Under the pieces are notes generated by a model, which ran no database searches, was not told where the DNA came from, and was given only the letters and a program-made list of their open reading frames with translations. The translations under genes were made by a program, and so were the position numbers. A stretch of DNA of 64,000 nt, taken from NCBI RefSeq assembly GCF_009806985.1, contig NZ_WUAX01000004.1, positions 1 to 64,000 on the forward strand, in the 5' to 3' direction. The DNA comes from Halorubrum sp. JWXQ-INN 858 (GTDB lineage: Archaea > Halobacteriota > Halobacteria > Halobacteriales > Haloferacaceae). Positions 8,747-17,111 of this stretch are shown here, piece after piece; the stretch's first letter is position 1; each line of letters opens with the position of its first letter.

Positions 8747-9733
8747 CTACCGCGAGCCGACGACCAGCGACAGGAGGTAGACCGCGATGGCGACGAGGAT
8801 GATCGTCGCGCCCGTCGCGATGTTCCACAGGTACGAGGCGAATATCCCGCCGAAGACGGCGACCTGCCCGAAGACGACCGACAGCAGGAGCCCGCGGTTG
8901 AAACTGTCCGTCACCTGCATCGCCGCGGCGACGGGGATGACGAGCATGCCGGCGACGAGGATCGCCCCGAGGATCTGCATCGCGGCGACGACGACGAGCG
9001 CGGTGAGGACGATGAGGAGCGTGTCGTAGAACCACACGTCGACCCGCGCGAGCCGCGCCGCCTCCCGATCGAAGGTGATGAACAGCAGCTGCTTGTGCGT
9101 GAGCGCGACGGTCCCCGCGACGAGCAGCGTCAGCCCCACCATGAGCTGAACGTTCCGGAACGGGACGAAGAGGATGTCGCCGAACAGGTAGCTCTCGACG
9201 GTCGCGCTGAAGACGACGCCGTAGGAGATGATCGCGATCCCCACGGCGAACCCGCCGGTGAGCATGATCGCGATCGGGATGTCGGCGTAGCCGTCCGTAT
9301 GAACGGCGATGTACTGCATCCCGAGCGCCGCGACGGTGGCCGCGACGAGCGCGAACAACAGCGGGTAGTCGAGCCCCGGCACCGCGGCCCCGACGAACAG
9401 CCCGATCGCGACGCCGCCGAACGCCGTGTGCGCGAGCGCCTCGCCGATCAGCGCCATCTGTCGATTGACGAGGTACGCGCCGACGATCGGCGCGGTCACC
9501 CCGATGAGCGCCCCGGCGGTGAACCCCCGCTGGAGGAACCCGCTACAGACCAGCCAGGTGTCGACGGTCGTGCAGGTCGTGTCCCAGAACGCGCCGTACA
9601 GCGGGGGGAAGACCCAGAGGAGAAACGCCGTGATCGCCAGTCCCGCGGGGACGCCAGCCGCCAGGACGAACCCCAGTCGACGGGGGAGGCTTCGGGGCGG
9701 GAACGACCGCCGGAGCCGGTCGCCGACGCTCAC
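8747..9733 (-). CDS. znuB: Metal ABC transporter permease (ZnuB family)
   Basis: 328 residues, an ABC-3 type permease with about eight hydrophobic segments. Family features: LVNRQMALIGEALAHTAFGGVAIG near residues 105-130 and GAILVAGMLVIPVAAAMQ in the C-terminal half, the conserved permease segments of Zn/Mn/Fe importers. Its start overlaps the ATPase gene stop by four bases (ATGA), so translation is probably coupled. It is the last gene of the znuA-znuC-znuB order. Whether the metal is zinc or manganese cannot be settled from sequence. Confidence 0.88.
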   Translation of the reverse strand: MSVGDRLRRSFPPRSLPRRLGFVLAAGVPAGLAITAFLLWVFPPLYGAFWDTTCTTVDTWLVCSGFLQRGFTAGALIGVTAPIVGAYLVNRQMALIGEALAHTAFGGVAIGLFVGAAVPGLDYPLLFALVAATVAALGMQYIAVHTDGYADIPIAIMLTGGFAVGIAIISYGVVFSATVESYLFGDILFVPFRNVQLMVGLTLLVAGTVALTHKQLLFITFDREAARLARVDVWFYDTLLIVLTALVVVAAMQILGAILVAGMLVIPVAAAMQVTDSFNRGLLLSVVFGQVAVFGGIFASYLWNIATGATIILVAIAVYLLSLVVGSR

Positions 9734-10488
9734 CGGCGGTCGCCTCCGGCGAGCGCGCTCGCGCGGACGGTTCGGGCGGAGCTGAACGCTCGTTCGAGCG
9801 CGTCGCTTTCGAGGAACTCGCGCGTTCCACAGTGGGCGTACAGCTCGCCGTCGAGACAGGCCATGGTCCTCGCGTGGTCGGCCAACAGCCCGATGTCGTG
9901 TTCGATGAGGACGACCGTGATCCCCTCGGCGTTGAGCTCGTCGAGGAGCTCATAAAAGCGCCCGACCGAGTCGGTGTCGACGCCGACCGTCGGCTCGTCG
10001 AGCGCCAGCAGGTCCGCCTCGCTCGCGAGCGCGCGGGCGATGTACGCCCGCTGCTTCTGGCCGCCCGAGAGCCGGTTGATCCGCCGATCGGCGAGGTCCG
10101 CGATCCCGACGCGGTCGAGCGCGTCGTCGACCGCCCGCCGGTCCGCGTCGCGCAGCCGGCGGAGCCCGACGTGCGCGTACCGCCCCATCGTCACGACCTC
10201 CCGCACGGTGACGGGCATGGTCGCGTCGGCCTCCGTCGACTGCTGGGAGACGTAGCCGAGGCGGGTCCCTTCGGTGAACTCCCGCGCCGGCGTGCCGAAC
10301 AGCCGGACCGTCCCCGAATCGGGCGACTGAAGGCCGAGCATCACCTTGAGCAGGGTCGTCTTCCCCGACCCGTTCGGTCCGACCAGTCCGAGGAAATCGC
10401 CCTCCTCGACGGTCATGGAGACGTCCCGCAGGACGGGCTCGTCCTCGTACGCGAAGCTCACGTTCTCGACGGAGATTGCGGGGGTCAT
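9730..10488 (-). CDS. znuC: Metal ABC transporter ATP-binding protein (ZnuC family)
   Basis: 252 residues. Visible: Walker A GPNGSGKTT (about 36-44), Q-loop YVSQQ, signature LSGGQKQRAYIARAL (about 139-153), Walker B LLALDEPTVGVD (about 160-171) and the H-loop IEHD. The subfamily-type insert RRLRDADRR is also present. It powers import of the metal delivered by the binding lipoprotein encoded 73 bases upstream at 10561-11571, and overlaps the permease gene downstream. No own promoter is obvious, so it is probably transcribed with the lipoprotein gene. Confidence 0.92.
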   Translation of the reverse strand: MTPAISVENVSFAYEDEPVLRDVSMTVEEGDFLGLVGPNGSGKTTLLKVMLGLQSPDSGTVRLFGTPAREFTEGTRLGYVSQQSTEADATMPVTVREVVTMGRYAHVGLRRLRDADRRAVDDALDRVGIADLADRRINRLSGGQKQRAYIARALASEADLLALDEPTVGVDTDSVGRFYELLDELNAEGITVVLIEHDIGLLADHARTMACLDGELYAHCGTREFLESDALERAFSSARTVRASALAGGDRR

Positions 10489-10560
10489 AGGTGACGAGGG
10501 GCGTCGTCGATATCGGTCGTATTTCGACTGAGAGGCATATATGTTCCGTATCCGGCCGTT

Positions 10561-11571
10561 TCAGTCGGCTCGCAGCGCCGTCTCCAACGACGGGAGGTTG
10601 ATCTCGCGGAAGTGGTCGACGTATCCCCAGTCGGGCTCCATCACGAGGTCGCCGCCGATCGGTGGGACGCCGTCGATCTGCGTCTCGACCGGCGAGAGCG
10701 GCAGCACCGTCGCCTCGGTCTCGTCGGCCAGCGACTGCGCGAGGGTCCCCGGCTCGCCCACGTCGTAGAGGACGTGCTCGATGCCGAAGTCCGCGATGAG
10801 CTCCTCGATCTCCTGGACGTCGCCGGGGGAGGCGGCGTCGTCGGGCGACGTGCCGACGGGCGAGTAGACCTCGATCCCGTACCGCCGGTTCCACCACTGG
10901 AAGGAGTCGTGGGTGCCGACGACGATCTGGTTCAGCTCCGCGCGATCGACGATCGCCTCGAAGTCCTCGTGAAGCGCCTGCAGTTCCTCGTTGAACGCCG
11001 CGGCGTTCGCCGCGTACTCCTCGGCGTGGTCCGGGTCGATCTCCGCGAGGCCGTCGGCGACGTTGTCGACGCCGGTCTGACACTCGATCGGGTCGAGCCA
11101 CCAGTGTTCGTCGTTCTCCTCGACGGGGCTGTCGAAGAACTCGATGCCTTCGGAGGCCTCGATGACAACGACGCCGTCGTCGTCGGCCAGCTGTGCGGCC
11201 GCGTCGTCCTGCCAGCTGGAGAACTCGCGGAGGTAGACGAACCCGACCGCCCCGTCCAGCTCCTGAACGGTTCCCGGCTCCGGGTTCCAGTCGTGGCCGT
11301 GTTCGCCCACCGGAACCAGGTCGATCGCCTCGATGTAGTCGCCGGCGACCTGCCGAACGAAGTCCCACACCGCCGGCATCGTCGCGAAGACGGTGGGGCG
11401 GTCGTCGTCGGTGTCGCCCGTCGATCCGCCGCCGTTCGGGTTGCCACCGTTCGATCCGCCCTGCGGGTCGTCGCCGAGACAGCCCGCCAGCCCGAACGCC
11501 GCGCCGCCGACGCCGGCGAGCGTGGCGCGTCTCGACAGGGCGGTTCCGGTCGCGTCGTCGCGCTTCGCCAT
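10561..11571 (-). CDS. znuA: Metal-binding lipoprotein of the ABC transporter (ZnuA family)
   Basis: 336 residues from the ATG at 11571. The N-terminus carries a Tat-like signal (SRRATLAGVGG) and a lipobox ending LAGC, then a Gly/Asn-rich tether, as in haloarchaeal surface lipoproteins. Cluster A-I metal-site candidates are visible: the His residues of GEHGHDW, the His of EHWWLDP and the His of THDSFQWW. The long His-rich loop of many zinc binders is missing, so manganese or another metal is possible. The frame opens further upstream to 11619, but that extension runs through the promoter. Confidence 0.88.
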   Translation of the reverse strand: MAKRDDATGTALSRRATLAGVGGAAFGLAGCLGDDPQGGSNGGNPNGGGSTGDTDDDRPTVFATMPAVWDFVRQVAGDYIEAIDLVPVGEHGHDWNPEPGTVQELDGAVGFVYLREFSSWQDDAAAQLADDDGVVVIEASEGIEFFDSPVEENDEHWWLDPIECQTGVDNVADGLAEIDPDHAEEYAANAAAFNEELQALHEDFEAIVDRAELNQIVVGTHDSFQWWNRRYGIEVYSPVGTSPDDAASPGDVQEIEELIADFGIEHVLYDVGEPGTLAQSLADETEATVLPLSPVETQIDGVPPIGGDLVMEPDWGYVDHFREINLPSLETALRAD

Positions 11572-11621
11572 TGCAGACAGATGAGCCACCCAAACCGATA
11601 TACCTTGCGATACGAACAATA

Positions 11622-11641
11622 TATTTAGACACGTCTAAATA
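11622..11641. promoter_or_regulatory. Inverted repeat operator, DtxR/MntR-like, at the metal transporter promoter
   Basis: A perfect 9-bp inverted repeat, TATTTAGAC, AC, GTCTAAATA, lies about 50-70 bases upstream of the lipoprotein start. It merges with the AT-rich TATA region (aaatatattg on the minus strand). The shape TTTAG-n-CTAAA is like operators of DtxR-family metalloregulators (MntR, Idr/SirR types). Position over the BRE/TATA suggests repression when metal is plentiful. The binding protein is not in the window. Confidence 0.7.
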
Positions 11642-11689
11642 ATTTCTTGGCGGCCGGTGTCAGGGTATAGACGACCATAGACGGGCGTT

Positions 11690-13447
11690 TCACCCAGCAG
11701 AGTCACGGAGGAGCCGCGTGAAGACCTTCCGCTCCGCGGCGCGGAGGTGCTGGGTAACGGTCGCCCGCGAGACGTCGAGACTCGCCGCGAGCTCCCCCGT
11801 GTTCGTCGTCCGCGGACGCTCGAAGTAGCCCGCCTCGAGCGCGACCTCCAACACCTGTCGCTGCCGGTCCGTCAGCGACGCGGTCGGGTCCGTCCGCGCC
11901 GCGGGTTCGTCCCCGTGATCCGATCGGACCGTCGTCACCGACACGCCGTCGAAGGCGTTCCCGACGGCGTCCGTGAGGCCGCCGACCGACCCGCTCGGGC
12001 TCGTGACCAGTGAGAGCCGCGCGCGTCCCCCCTCGACTGCCGTCCGTTCGAACCGCCCCCCGGCCTCGACGGCGACCGCCTCGGGGACGGGGGTCGTGAC
12101 GACAAGCCCGCAGCGGATCGGGTCGTCAGCCCCGTAAACGTCGACCGAGAGGACGGCGGGGGCGGCGGCAACCGCCGCACGGAGGTCGGCCACGGACGCG
12201 CCGGCGACGGTCGCGAGATAGAGCGCCTCGGCGTCGTTGCGGGGGACGACCGTGGTCGCCGTCACGGTCGCCGTGCGCGGCAGCGCCGACGAGAGCGCGA
12301 CGAGCGGGGCCGACGCGTCGTCGAGCGCGATCTCGACCCGCCGATCGTGTGAGGAGAGCAGCGTCTCGCGCCACGTGGCGGTTTTGAGCGCGTAGCCGAC
12401 CGTGGTCGCGTACGCGTCGAGGAGCTCGTGGTCATGGTCCGGAACCGCGTCCGCCGCGGCGTAGACGGCGATCGCGCCGTACCGGATCCCGTCGTGGCCG
12501 ATCGGGACCGCCGCCGCCGACGCGAACCCCGCGCGTCGCGCCGCCGCGCGCCAATCGGACGAGGCAGGGGCGGGGGCGTCGCGGGGCCCGTCCTCGGCCG
12601 GCTGGTCGGCCGCGATGGACGCGACGGTTACGGGTCGAGCGTCCGCGAACGCGCGGGCCGCCGGCTCGTCCGCGGGGAGCCGCTCCGTCTCGTGGTCGAG
12701 CGTCGCGTCGAGGTAGTCGGTCGCTCCGGCGGCGGCGAGCGGGGTGAGGGCCCCCTCCTCTCCCGGAACCCCGATCCACGCGTGCGCGTATCCATCCTCG
12801 TCGACGAGGGAGGCACAGATCCGTCGGGTGAACTCCCGACGGGTCGAGCCCGCGGTGAGCATCCCCAACAGCGCCTCCTTGCTCCGTCGCTCGCGCCGTA
12901 CCGCCCGCTCCGCCCGGTCGGTGGCGACGAGGGCGTCGATGCGCTGAGCGAGGAGCGTCGGACGGCGGGCGACGTCCGCTTTCCTGACGTAGTCGGTGAC
13001 CCGTTCGCCGATCGCGTCGCTCGCCACCCGCTCGTCGCCCTGGCCGGTCACGATGACGAAGGGCACCTCCGGACGCACCTCGCGGACCTCGGCCAACAGC
13101 TCCAGGCCGGTCCCGTCGCCGAGTTGATAGTCACAGACGATACAGTCGGGGGGCTCGGCGAGCAGCGCGCCGCGGGCGTCCACGAGCCCGTGTGCGGTCG
13201 TCACCGAGATCGTGTCGTGAGCGCGTTCGAGCGTTCGTCGCTGGGTCCGGGCCCAGGTCTCGTCGTCGTCGACGAGCAGGACCGCGATACCCGCTCGCGT
13301 CGGCGACCGGATCGTCCCGAAGGGACTGGAGGGGTCCGAAGGATCGGAAGGATCAGACGGGTCGGACGGGTCGGAAGGATCGGACGGGTCGGAAGGATCG
13401 GACGGGTCGGAAGGGCCGGAGGATCCGGACCGGTCGGAACGAGTCAT
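11690..13447 (-). CDS. Response regulator - GAF - bacterio-opsin activator (HTH_10) protein
   Basis: 585 residues from the ATG at 13447. In order: a Pro-Ser-Asp repeat tail (about residues 8-40); a receiver domain with DDDE, phospho-acceptor Asp in CDYQLGDG, the Thr of VTGQG and the Lys of YVRKAD; a GAF-like sensor region in the middle; a Bat-type assembly domain; and a C-terminal HTH_10 with LTDRQRQVLEVAL and SRATVTQHLRAAE. Such proteins regulate transcription in haloarchaea. The histidine kinase gene lies directly upstream on the same strand, so they are probably a cognate pair. The frame is open to 13558, but a TATA (tttaaata, about 13541-13548) lies inside that extension. Confidence 0.85.
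   Translation of the reverse strand: MTRSDRSGSSGPSDPSDPSDPSDPSDPSDPSDPSDPSDPSSPFGTIRSPTRAGIAVLLVDDDETWARTQRRTLERAHDTISVTTAHGLVDARGALLAEPPDCIVCDYQLGDGTGLELLAEVREVRPEVPFVIVTGQGDERVASDAIGERVTDYVRKADVARRPTLLAQRIDALVATDRAERAVRRERRSKEALLGMLTAGSTRREFTRRICASLVDEDGYAHAWIGVPGEEGALTPLAAAGATDYLDATLDHETERLPADEPAARAFADARPVTVASIAADQPAEDGPRDAPAPASSDWRAAARRAGFASAAAVPIGHDGIRYGAIAVYAAADAVPDHDHELLDAYATTVGYALKTATWRETLLSSHDRRVEIALDDASAPLVALSSALPRTATVTATTVVPRNDAEALYLATVAGASVADLRAAVAAAPAVLSVDVYGADDPIRCGLVVTTPVPEAVAVEAGGRFERTAVEGGRARLSLVTSPSGSVGGLTDAVGNAFDGVSVTTVRSDHGDEPAARTDPTASLTDRQRQVLEVALEAGYFERPRTTNTGELAASLDVSRATVTQHLRAAERKVFTRLLRDSAG
13330..13425. repeat. Nine-base repeat encoding Pro-Ser-Asp triplets
   Basis: Inside the 5' end of the response-regulator gene, about ten 9-base units encode (Ser-Asp-Pro)n, with alternating synonymous codons. 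Such a tract can expand or contract without frameshift. Confidence 0.75.
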
Positions 13448-13577
13448 CAGCGGTCGTTGCGGCGGCGTTCGGGAGGTCGTCTCGGGGCGATCGCGGGGGG
13501 ACCCACAGTCATCATCGATCCGACGGTTCGTCGCGGGCGTATTTAAACACGATACCACCGTTCGAAGGTGTCCCGGA

Positions 13578-15482
13578 TCACTCCGCCCCCTCGTCGATGC
13601 CGCGAACCTCGAAACGGGCCCCGCCGACGGCGGACTCCGTGACCCGGAGCGACCAACCGTGGGCTTCGACGATCGTGCGGACGATCGCGAGCCCGTAGCC
13701 CGAACCCGAGCCGGTCCCGACGCCGAACTCGAGGAGCGCCTCCCGCCGCTCGGCCGGGAGGCCCGGGCCGTCGTCCTCGACGTAGAATCCCGACGGGACG
13801 GCTCCGACGGTCGGAGGGGTCGAACCGTTTCCGGCGGTCGAGGCGGTCGAATCGTCTCCGGCGATCTGGGTGGCCGGTGCGGGCGGCGCGGCGGATTCCG
13901 CCGGGAGCGTTCCGACGGTCACCGACGTCGCCGACCTGCGCGGGCGACCCTTCGGCGCTCCTCCCCCGGAGGACGGACCGTTCCCGGGAGGGGATCCGTC
14001 ACGGACCCCGTGATCGACGACGTTTCGGAACAGGTTCTCGAACGCCTGCTGGAGCCGCCGCGGGTCCGCCCGGAGCGCACACGTCCCGTCGATGGCGAGC
14101 GTCAGGTCGCCGGTGTCGACCACGCGCCACGCGTCTCCGGCGACCTCGGCGAGGTCGCAGTCGACGGGCGACTCGACGTCGGTGCTCTCGCGGGCGAGCT
14201 CCGGGAGGGCCTCCGCGAACGCGCGCAGCCGTCGATGGACCGTTTCGAGGTCGTCGAGCGACTGTTCGAGCTCCGGGTTCCCGTCGTCGATGTCCGCGCG
14301 GATGAGGTACAACAGCCCTTCGCCGGTCGCCAGCGGCGTCTCCAGGTCGTGGGAGACGACGCCGGCGAGCCGTTCGAGCTGCTCGTTTTTCAGCTCCAGC
14401 GCGTCCGTCTGCCGCCGGAGCGCCGCGTTCGTCTCGGTGAGAGCGTCCCGTTGGCGCTGCTGGACAGTGATGTCGGTGAACGAGACGATGTAGCCCCACG
14501 CGTCCGCCCCGCGCTCGGGGTCGATGTCGCGTCGCTGCGCGAGGTACCGGCGGCGCTCGCCGCCGTGGGCGATCGAACACTCCACCGCGTCCCCCAGCGC
14601 GGGTCGGGGACGACCGTCCGCGAACAGCGCCGCGGGAAGCACCTCCTCGACGCGACAGCCATCCAGCGAGGCGAGCGCGCCGAACACCGCCGTCGCGGCG
14701 TCGTTGGCGTCGAGCACCCGGTCGTCGGGACCGACCACGAACACCGGGTCCCCGAGGGTCCGGAACACCCGCCGGTGTGCGACCGGGACGAACGTCCGCA
14801 GGTCCGTGCGGATGACGACCGCGGCCAGCGGGATGCCGACGAGGGTGAACACGAGCGGCGACGGGTCGACCGGGACGATCGGCCTGGCGCCGACGTGATA
14901 GGCGGCGTTCACCGTCCACGGGACGAGCACGCAGACGAGCAGGACCGCGGACTGGCGGCGGTGAAGCCGGCTGTCGGCGATCGCGGCGACGAGCAGGAGC
15001 CCCGACCCGACCGCCAATACCGTGTACGAGTAGACGATGTTCACCGCGTGCCACGGCCCGGACTCGGTGACGAGGGCCGGCCGACCGTCGAACGTGCCGG
15101 CCGCGATCGAGGCGTAAAACAGCGAGTGGTACTCGGCGGTGAACACGAGCCCGAGCGTCAGCGCCGGGACGGCGGACAGCAGGGCGAGACGCCGCGCCGA
15201 GAGCAGCTCCCCGCGGTCCGTGTAGACGAGCGCGAACGTCAGCCAGGCGAGGGGGGTGGTGACGACGGCGACGTACGACAGCTGGGTGTACCGGAGCTGC
15301 CACGTGATCGACGACGTGGACAGCGCCCCGACGTGCGCCAAGGACCATCCCGCGACCGTGAGCATGAAGAGACCGAAGACGAACGCCGGCTGCCCGCGGT
15401 CGTGCGTCGCGAGCAGCCACGCGGCGACGCTGCCGCCGCCGACCGCAGCGAGCAGGAAGACGAACGTCGCGTACGCGTACAT
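13578..15482 (-). CDS. Seven-TM sensor histidine kinase with PAS domain
   Basis: 634 residues from the ATG at 15482. Residues 1-235 hold seven hydrophobic segments, as in the histidine-kinase 7TM sensor module. A PAS domain follows (DPVFVVGPDDRVLDAN near 250), then a coiled coil. The phospho-acceptor motif VSHDLETP lies near residue 378, and the ATPase has an N-box (FENLFRNVVDHG), G1 (EDDGPGLP) and G2 (GSGSGYGLAIV). A roughly 70-residue Ser/Gly/Ala-rich insertion separates the N-box from G1, which is unusual. The downstream same-strand receiver protein is the likely partner. The frame continues upstream to 15674, but membrane segment 1 starts at MYAYATF. Confidence 0.87.
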   Translation of the reverse strand: MYAYATFVFLLAAVGGGSVAAWLLATHDRGQPAFVFGLFMLTVAGWSLAHVGALSTSSITWQLRYTQLSYVAVVTTPLAWLTFALVYTDRGELLSARRLALLSAVPALTLGLVFTAEYHSLFYASIAAGTFDGRPALVTESGPWHAVNIVYSYTVLAVGSGLLLVAAIADSRLHRRQSAVLLVCVLVPWTVNAAYHVGARPIVPVDPSPLVFTLVGIPLAAVVIRTDLRTFVPVAHRRVFRTLGDPVFVVGPDDRVLDANDAATAVFGALASLDGCRVEEVLPAALFADGRPRPALGDAVECSIAHGGERRRYLAQRRDIDPERGADAWGYIVSFTDITVQQRQRDALTETNAALRRQTDALELKNEQLERLAGVVSHDLETPLATGEGLLYLIRADIDDGNPELEQSLDDLETVHRRLRAFAEALPELARESTDVESPVDCDLAEVAGDAWRVVDTGDLTLAIDGTCALRADPRRLQQAFENLFRNVVDHGVRDGSPPGNGPSSGGGAPKGRPRRSATSVTVGTLPAESAAPPAPATQIAGDDSTASTAGNGSTPPTVGAVPSGFYVEDDGPGLPAERREALLEFGVGTGSGSGYGLAIVRTIVEAHGWSLRVTESAVGGARFEVRGIDEGAE

Positions 15483-15677
15483 CCCAGACGTGTGGTACCG
15501 AGCGACGCCAACAACTACCTGTCGGTCCGCCCGCGGCCGCCCGGACCACCACATGGTGGTATGTCCGTTATGTGGACGGGGATCGACGATCGAGACAGCG
15601 AGGCGGACGAGGGCCGTCCGACGGAGAGGCCGGAGGCTCCGGTCCACGCGACGGCCGTCACGCGCCGCGAGCACACC

Positions 15678-16082
15678 ATGTCAGAGGACACAACCCATCG
15701 AGGCGACGGCGAGAACGGCGATTCGCCGAACGGGGCGTTCGGACGCGGGCTCGCCGCGGCGGGCCATGTCGTCGCCCGGATCGGACACGGGATCGCTCGC
15801 GTCGGCGCGCTGTTGAATCCGGCGACGATGGGGTCGCGGGCGCGGGCCGTTCGGGACGGGACGCTGCAGGGCGGCGCGCTACGGGACGACCTGTGGTCCC
15901 GGACCCGGTCGCTGGACTGGGAAGCGGTCGCGTCCCGACTCCGGCTCCCGGCGATCGTCGCGGGCGGCCGGAGCGCGTGGGATCGAACGCCCGCGATGCT
16001 CCGCGGCGCGCTCTTCGGCCTGCTGGCGATCGTCCTCGTCGCGATCGCCACCGGGGCCGTCGTCGACGGACCGGTGAAGTAA
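15678..16082 (+). CDS. Hypothetical protein with C-terminal membrane anchor
   Basis: 134 residues from the ATG at 15678. An acidic N-terminus (MSEDTTHRGDGEN) is followed by a moderately hydrophobic region, a Trp/Arg-containing segment, and a clear C-terminal transmembrane segment (GALFGLLAIVLVAIATGAVV). It is not recognised. It could start at 15561 instead. Long frames on the opposite strand here look like GC-driven shadows. It lies between the divergent kinase gene and the convergent thioesterase gene. Moderate confidence that it is real. Confidence 0.5.
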   Translation: MSEDTTHRGDGENGDSPNGAFGRGLAAAGHVVARIGHGIARVGALLNPATMGSRARAVRDGTLQGGALRDDLWSRTRSLDWEAVASRLRLPAIVAGGRSAWDRTPAMLRGALFGLLAIVLVAIATGAVVDGPVK

Positions 16083-16114
16083 CACGGAGCGGAGCCGGCC
16101 CCCCGTCCGAACGG

Positions 16115-16558
16115 TCACTCCGACGGCTCGGCGGCGAGCGCCGCTCGGCGGAGCTCCCGACACCGGTCGCCGGCGACGGTGAGCTCGGGGACCGGCGTCG
16201 GCGACCCGTCCTCGTCGACGGCGACGAACACGAAGTACGAGTCGGTGGTGAGCTCCCGCTCGCCGGTTCGCGGCGACTCCCGGAACGCACGAGCGCGAAC
16301 GCGGACGCTCGTCCGGCCGGCCGCGTACGCGTACGACTCGACGACGCACGTGTCCCCCTGCGGGACCGGTCGTTTGAAGTCGAGCTCGTTGATCTTGGCG
16401 GTGACGCACGTCTCGCCGGCGTGGCGCATCGCCGACAGCGCGCCGATCTCGTCCATCCACTTGACGACGTTGCCCCCGTGTGCCGACGCGTAGTTGTTCG
16501 TGTGAGTCGGCTGGACGCGCTGGCGGTTCTCGATGTACGTGTCGCTGACGGTCGGCAT
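16115..16558 (-). CDS. Acyl-CoA thioesterase, hotdog fold (YciA/BACH type)
   Basis: 147 residues from the ATG at 16558. Visible family features: NNYASAHGGNVVKWMDEIGALSA near residues 17-38, with the conserved His-Gly-Gly and catalytic Asp region, then the beta strand ELDFKRPVPQGDT. It hydrolyses acyl-CoA thioesters; chain length is not predictable. TATA tttatatg lies about 20-27 bases before the start (16577-16584), so the transcript is leaderless. The frame opens upstream to 16690, but the extension runs through the TATA box and is unlike the family. Confidence 0.85.
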   Translation of the reverse strand: MPTVSDTYIENRQRVQPTHTNNYASAHGGNVVKWMDEIGALSAMRHAGETCVTAKINELDFKRPVPQGDTCVVESYAYAAGRTSVRVRARAFRESPRTGERELTTDSYFVFVAVDEDGSPTPVPELTVAGDRCRELRRAALAAEPSE

Positions 16559-16762
16559 ACGCCGACCACGGCTGCCGCATATAAAAGCGCCCGCGACGGG
16601 CGACATGACCGTATAAGCAGACGTCGGCGACGAACGGCGCGGCGTCGCCCCGGGAGGAAAGTCGGGCAGACGCCGCCCGCAACGCGGCAAACGGAACAGC
16701 CGTTCACTGACGGATGCGAATATACCGGCAGAATATATAATGACAGGGACAAAATTGGAGCT

Positions 16763-16990
16763 ATGAAGCCGTCATTTAGACGTGACACGTTTATTTTCAT
16801 CAGCTTATTTTTGATAGGTCTGATAGTTGTTGGTGCTCTTGGAGCTGTTTTACTCGGACGTGCTCCGTCCGTGTTTCTTCGTGACTTATTTACTGACCCT
16901 GTCTGGCTATTCACCTGTGCGCTTCTGATCGCTATCTGGTTTTGGATGTATCCAAAATACCGGAGAAACTACGATAGACAAACGAGCTGA
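16763..16990 (+). CDS. AT-rich small membrane protein, unknown
   Basis: 75 residues from the ATG at 16763, with two hydrophobic segments (about 10-32 and 48-62), a basic C-terminus (KYRRNYDRQ) and no known domain. It sits in an AT-rich patch (about 16.70-17.09 kb) and uses codons such as TTA, TTT and ATT that its neighbours avoid. A TATA-like aatatata lies just upstream at about 16730-16740. Composition suggests recent transfer or a non-native origin. The longer frame in which it lies begins in GC-rich shadow sequence and is not the gene. Confidence 0.6.
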   Translation: MKPSFRRDTFIFISLFLIGLIVVGALGAVLLGRAPSVFLRDLFTDPVWLFTCALLIAIWFWMYPKYRRNYDRQTS

Positions 16991-17111
16991 TTCACTACTG
17001 CTCTGTTATCTACATACCCTGTACTGAGCGATCCGTGCGTCTCCTCTATTGACCGCAGTCGAGTCGGGGTATGACACTTGCTGAGGGTTTCAACGGGCCC
17101 GGCACGGTCCT

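Noticed and set aside
13659..16082. An 807-codon open frame on the plus strand opposite the histidine kinase.
   Set aside because: It is a GC-driven shadow: the product is Arg/Asp/Gly-rich with no domain, while the minus strand carries clear kinase motifs. Only its last 134 codons are kept, as a separate weak gene.
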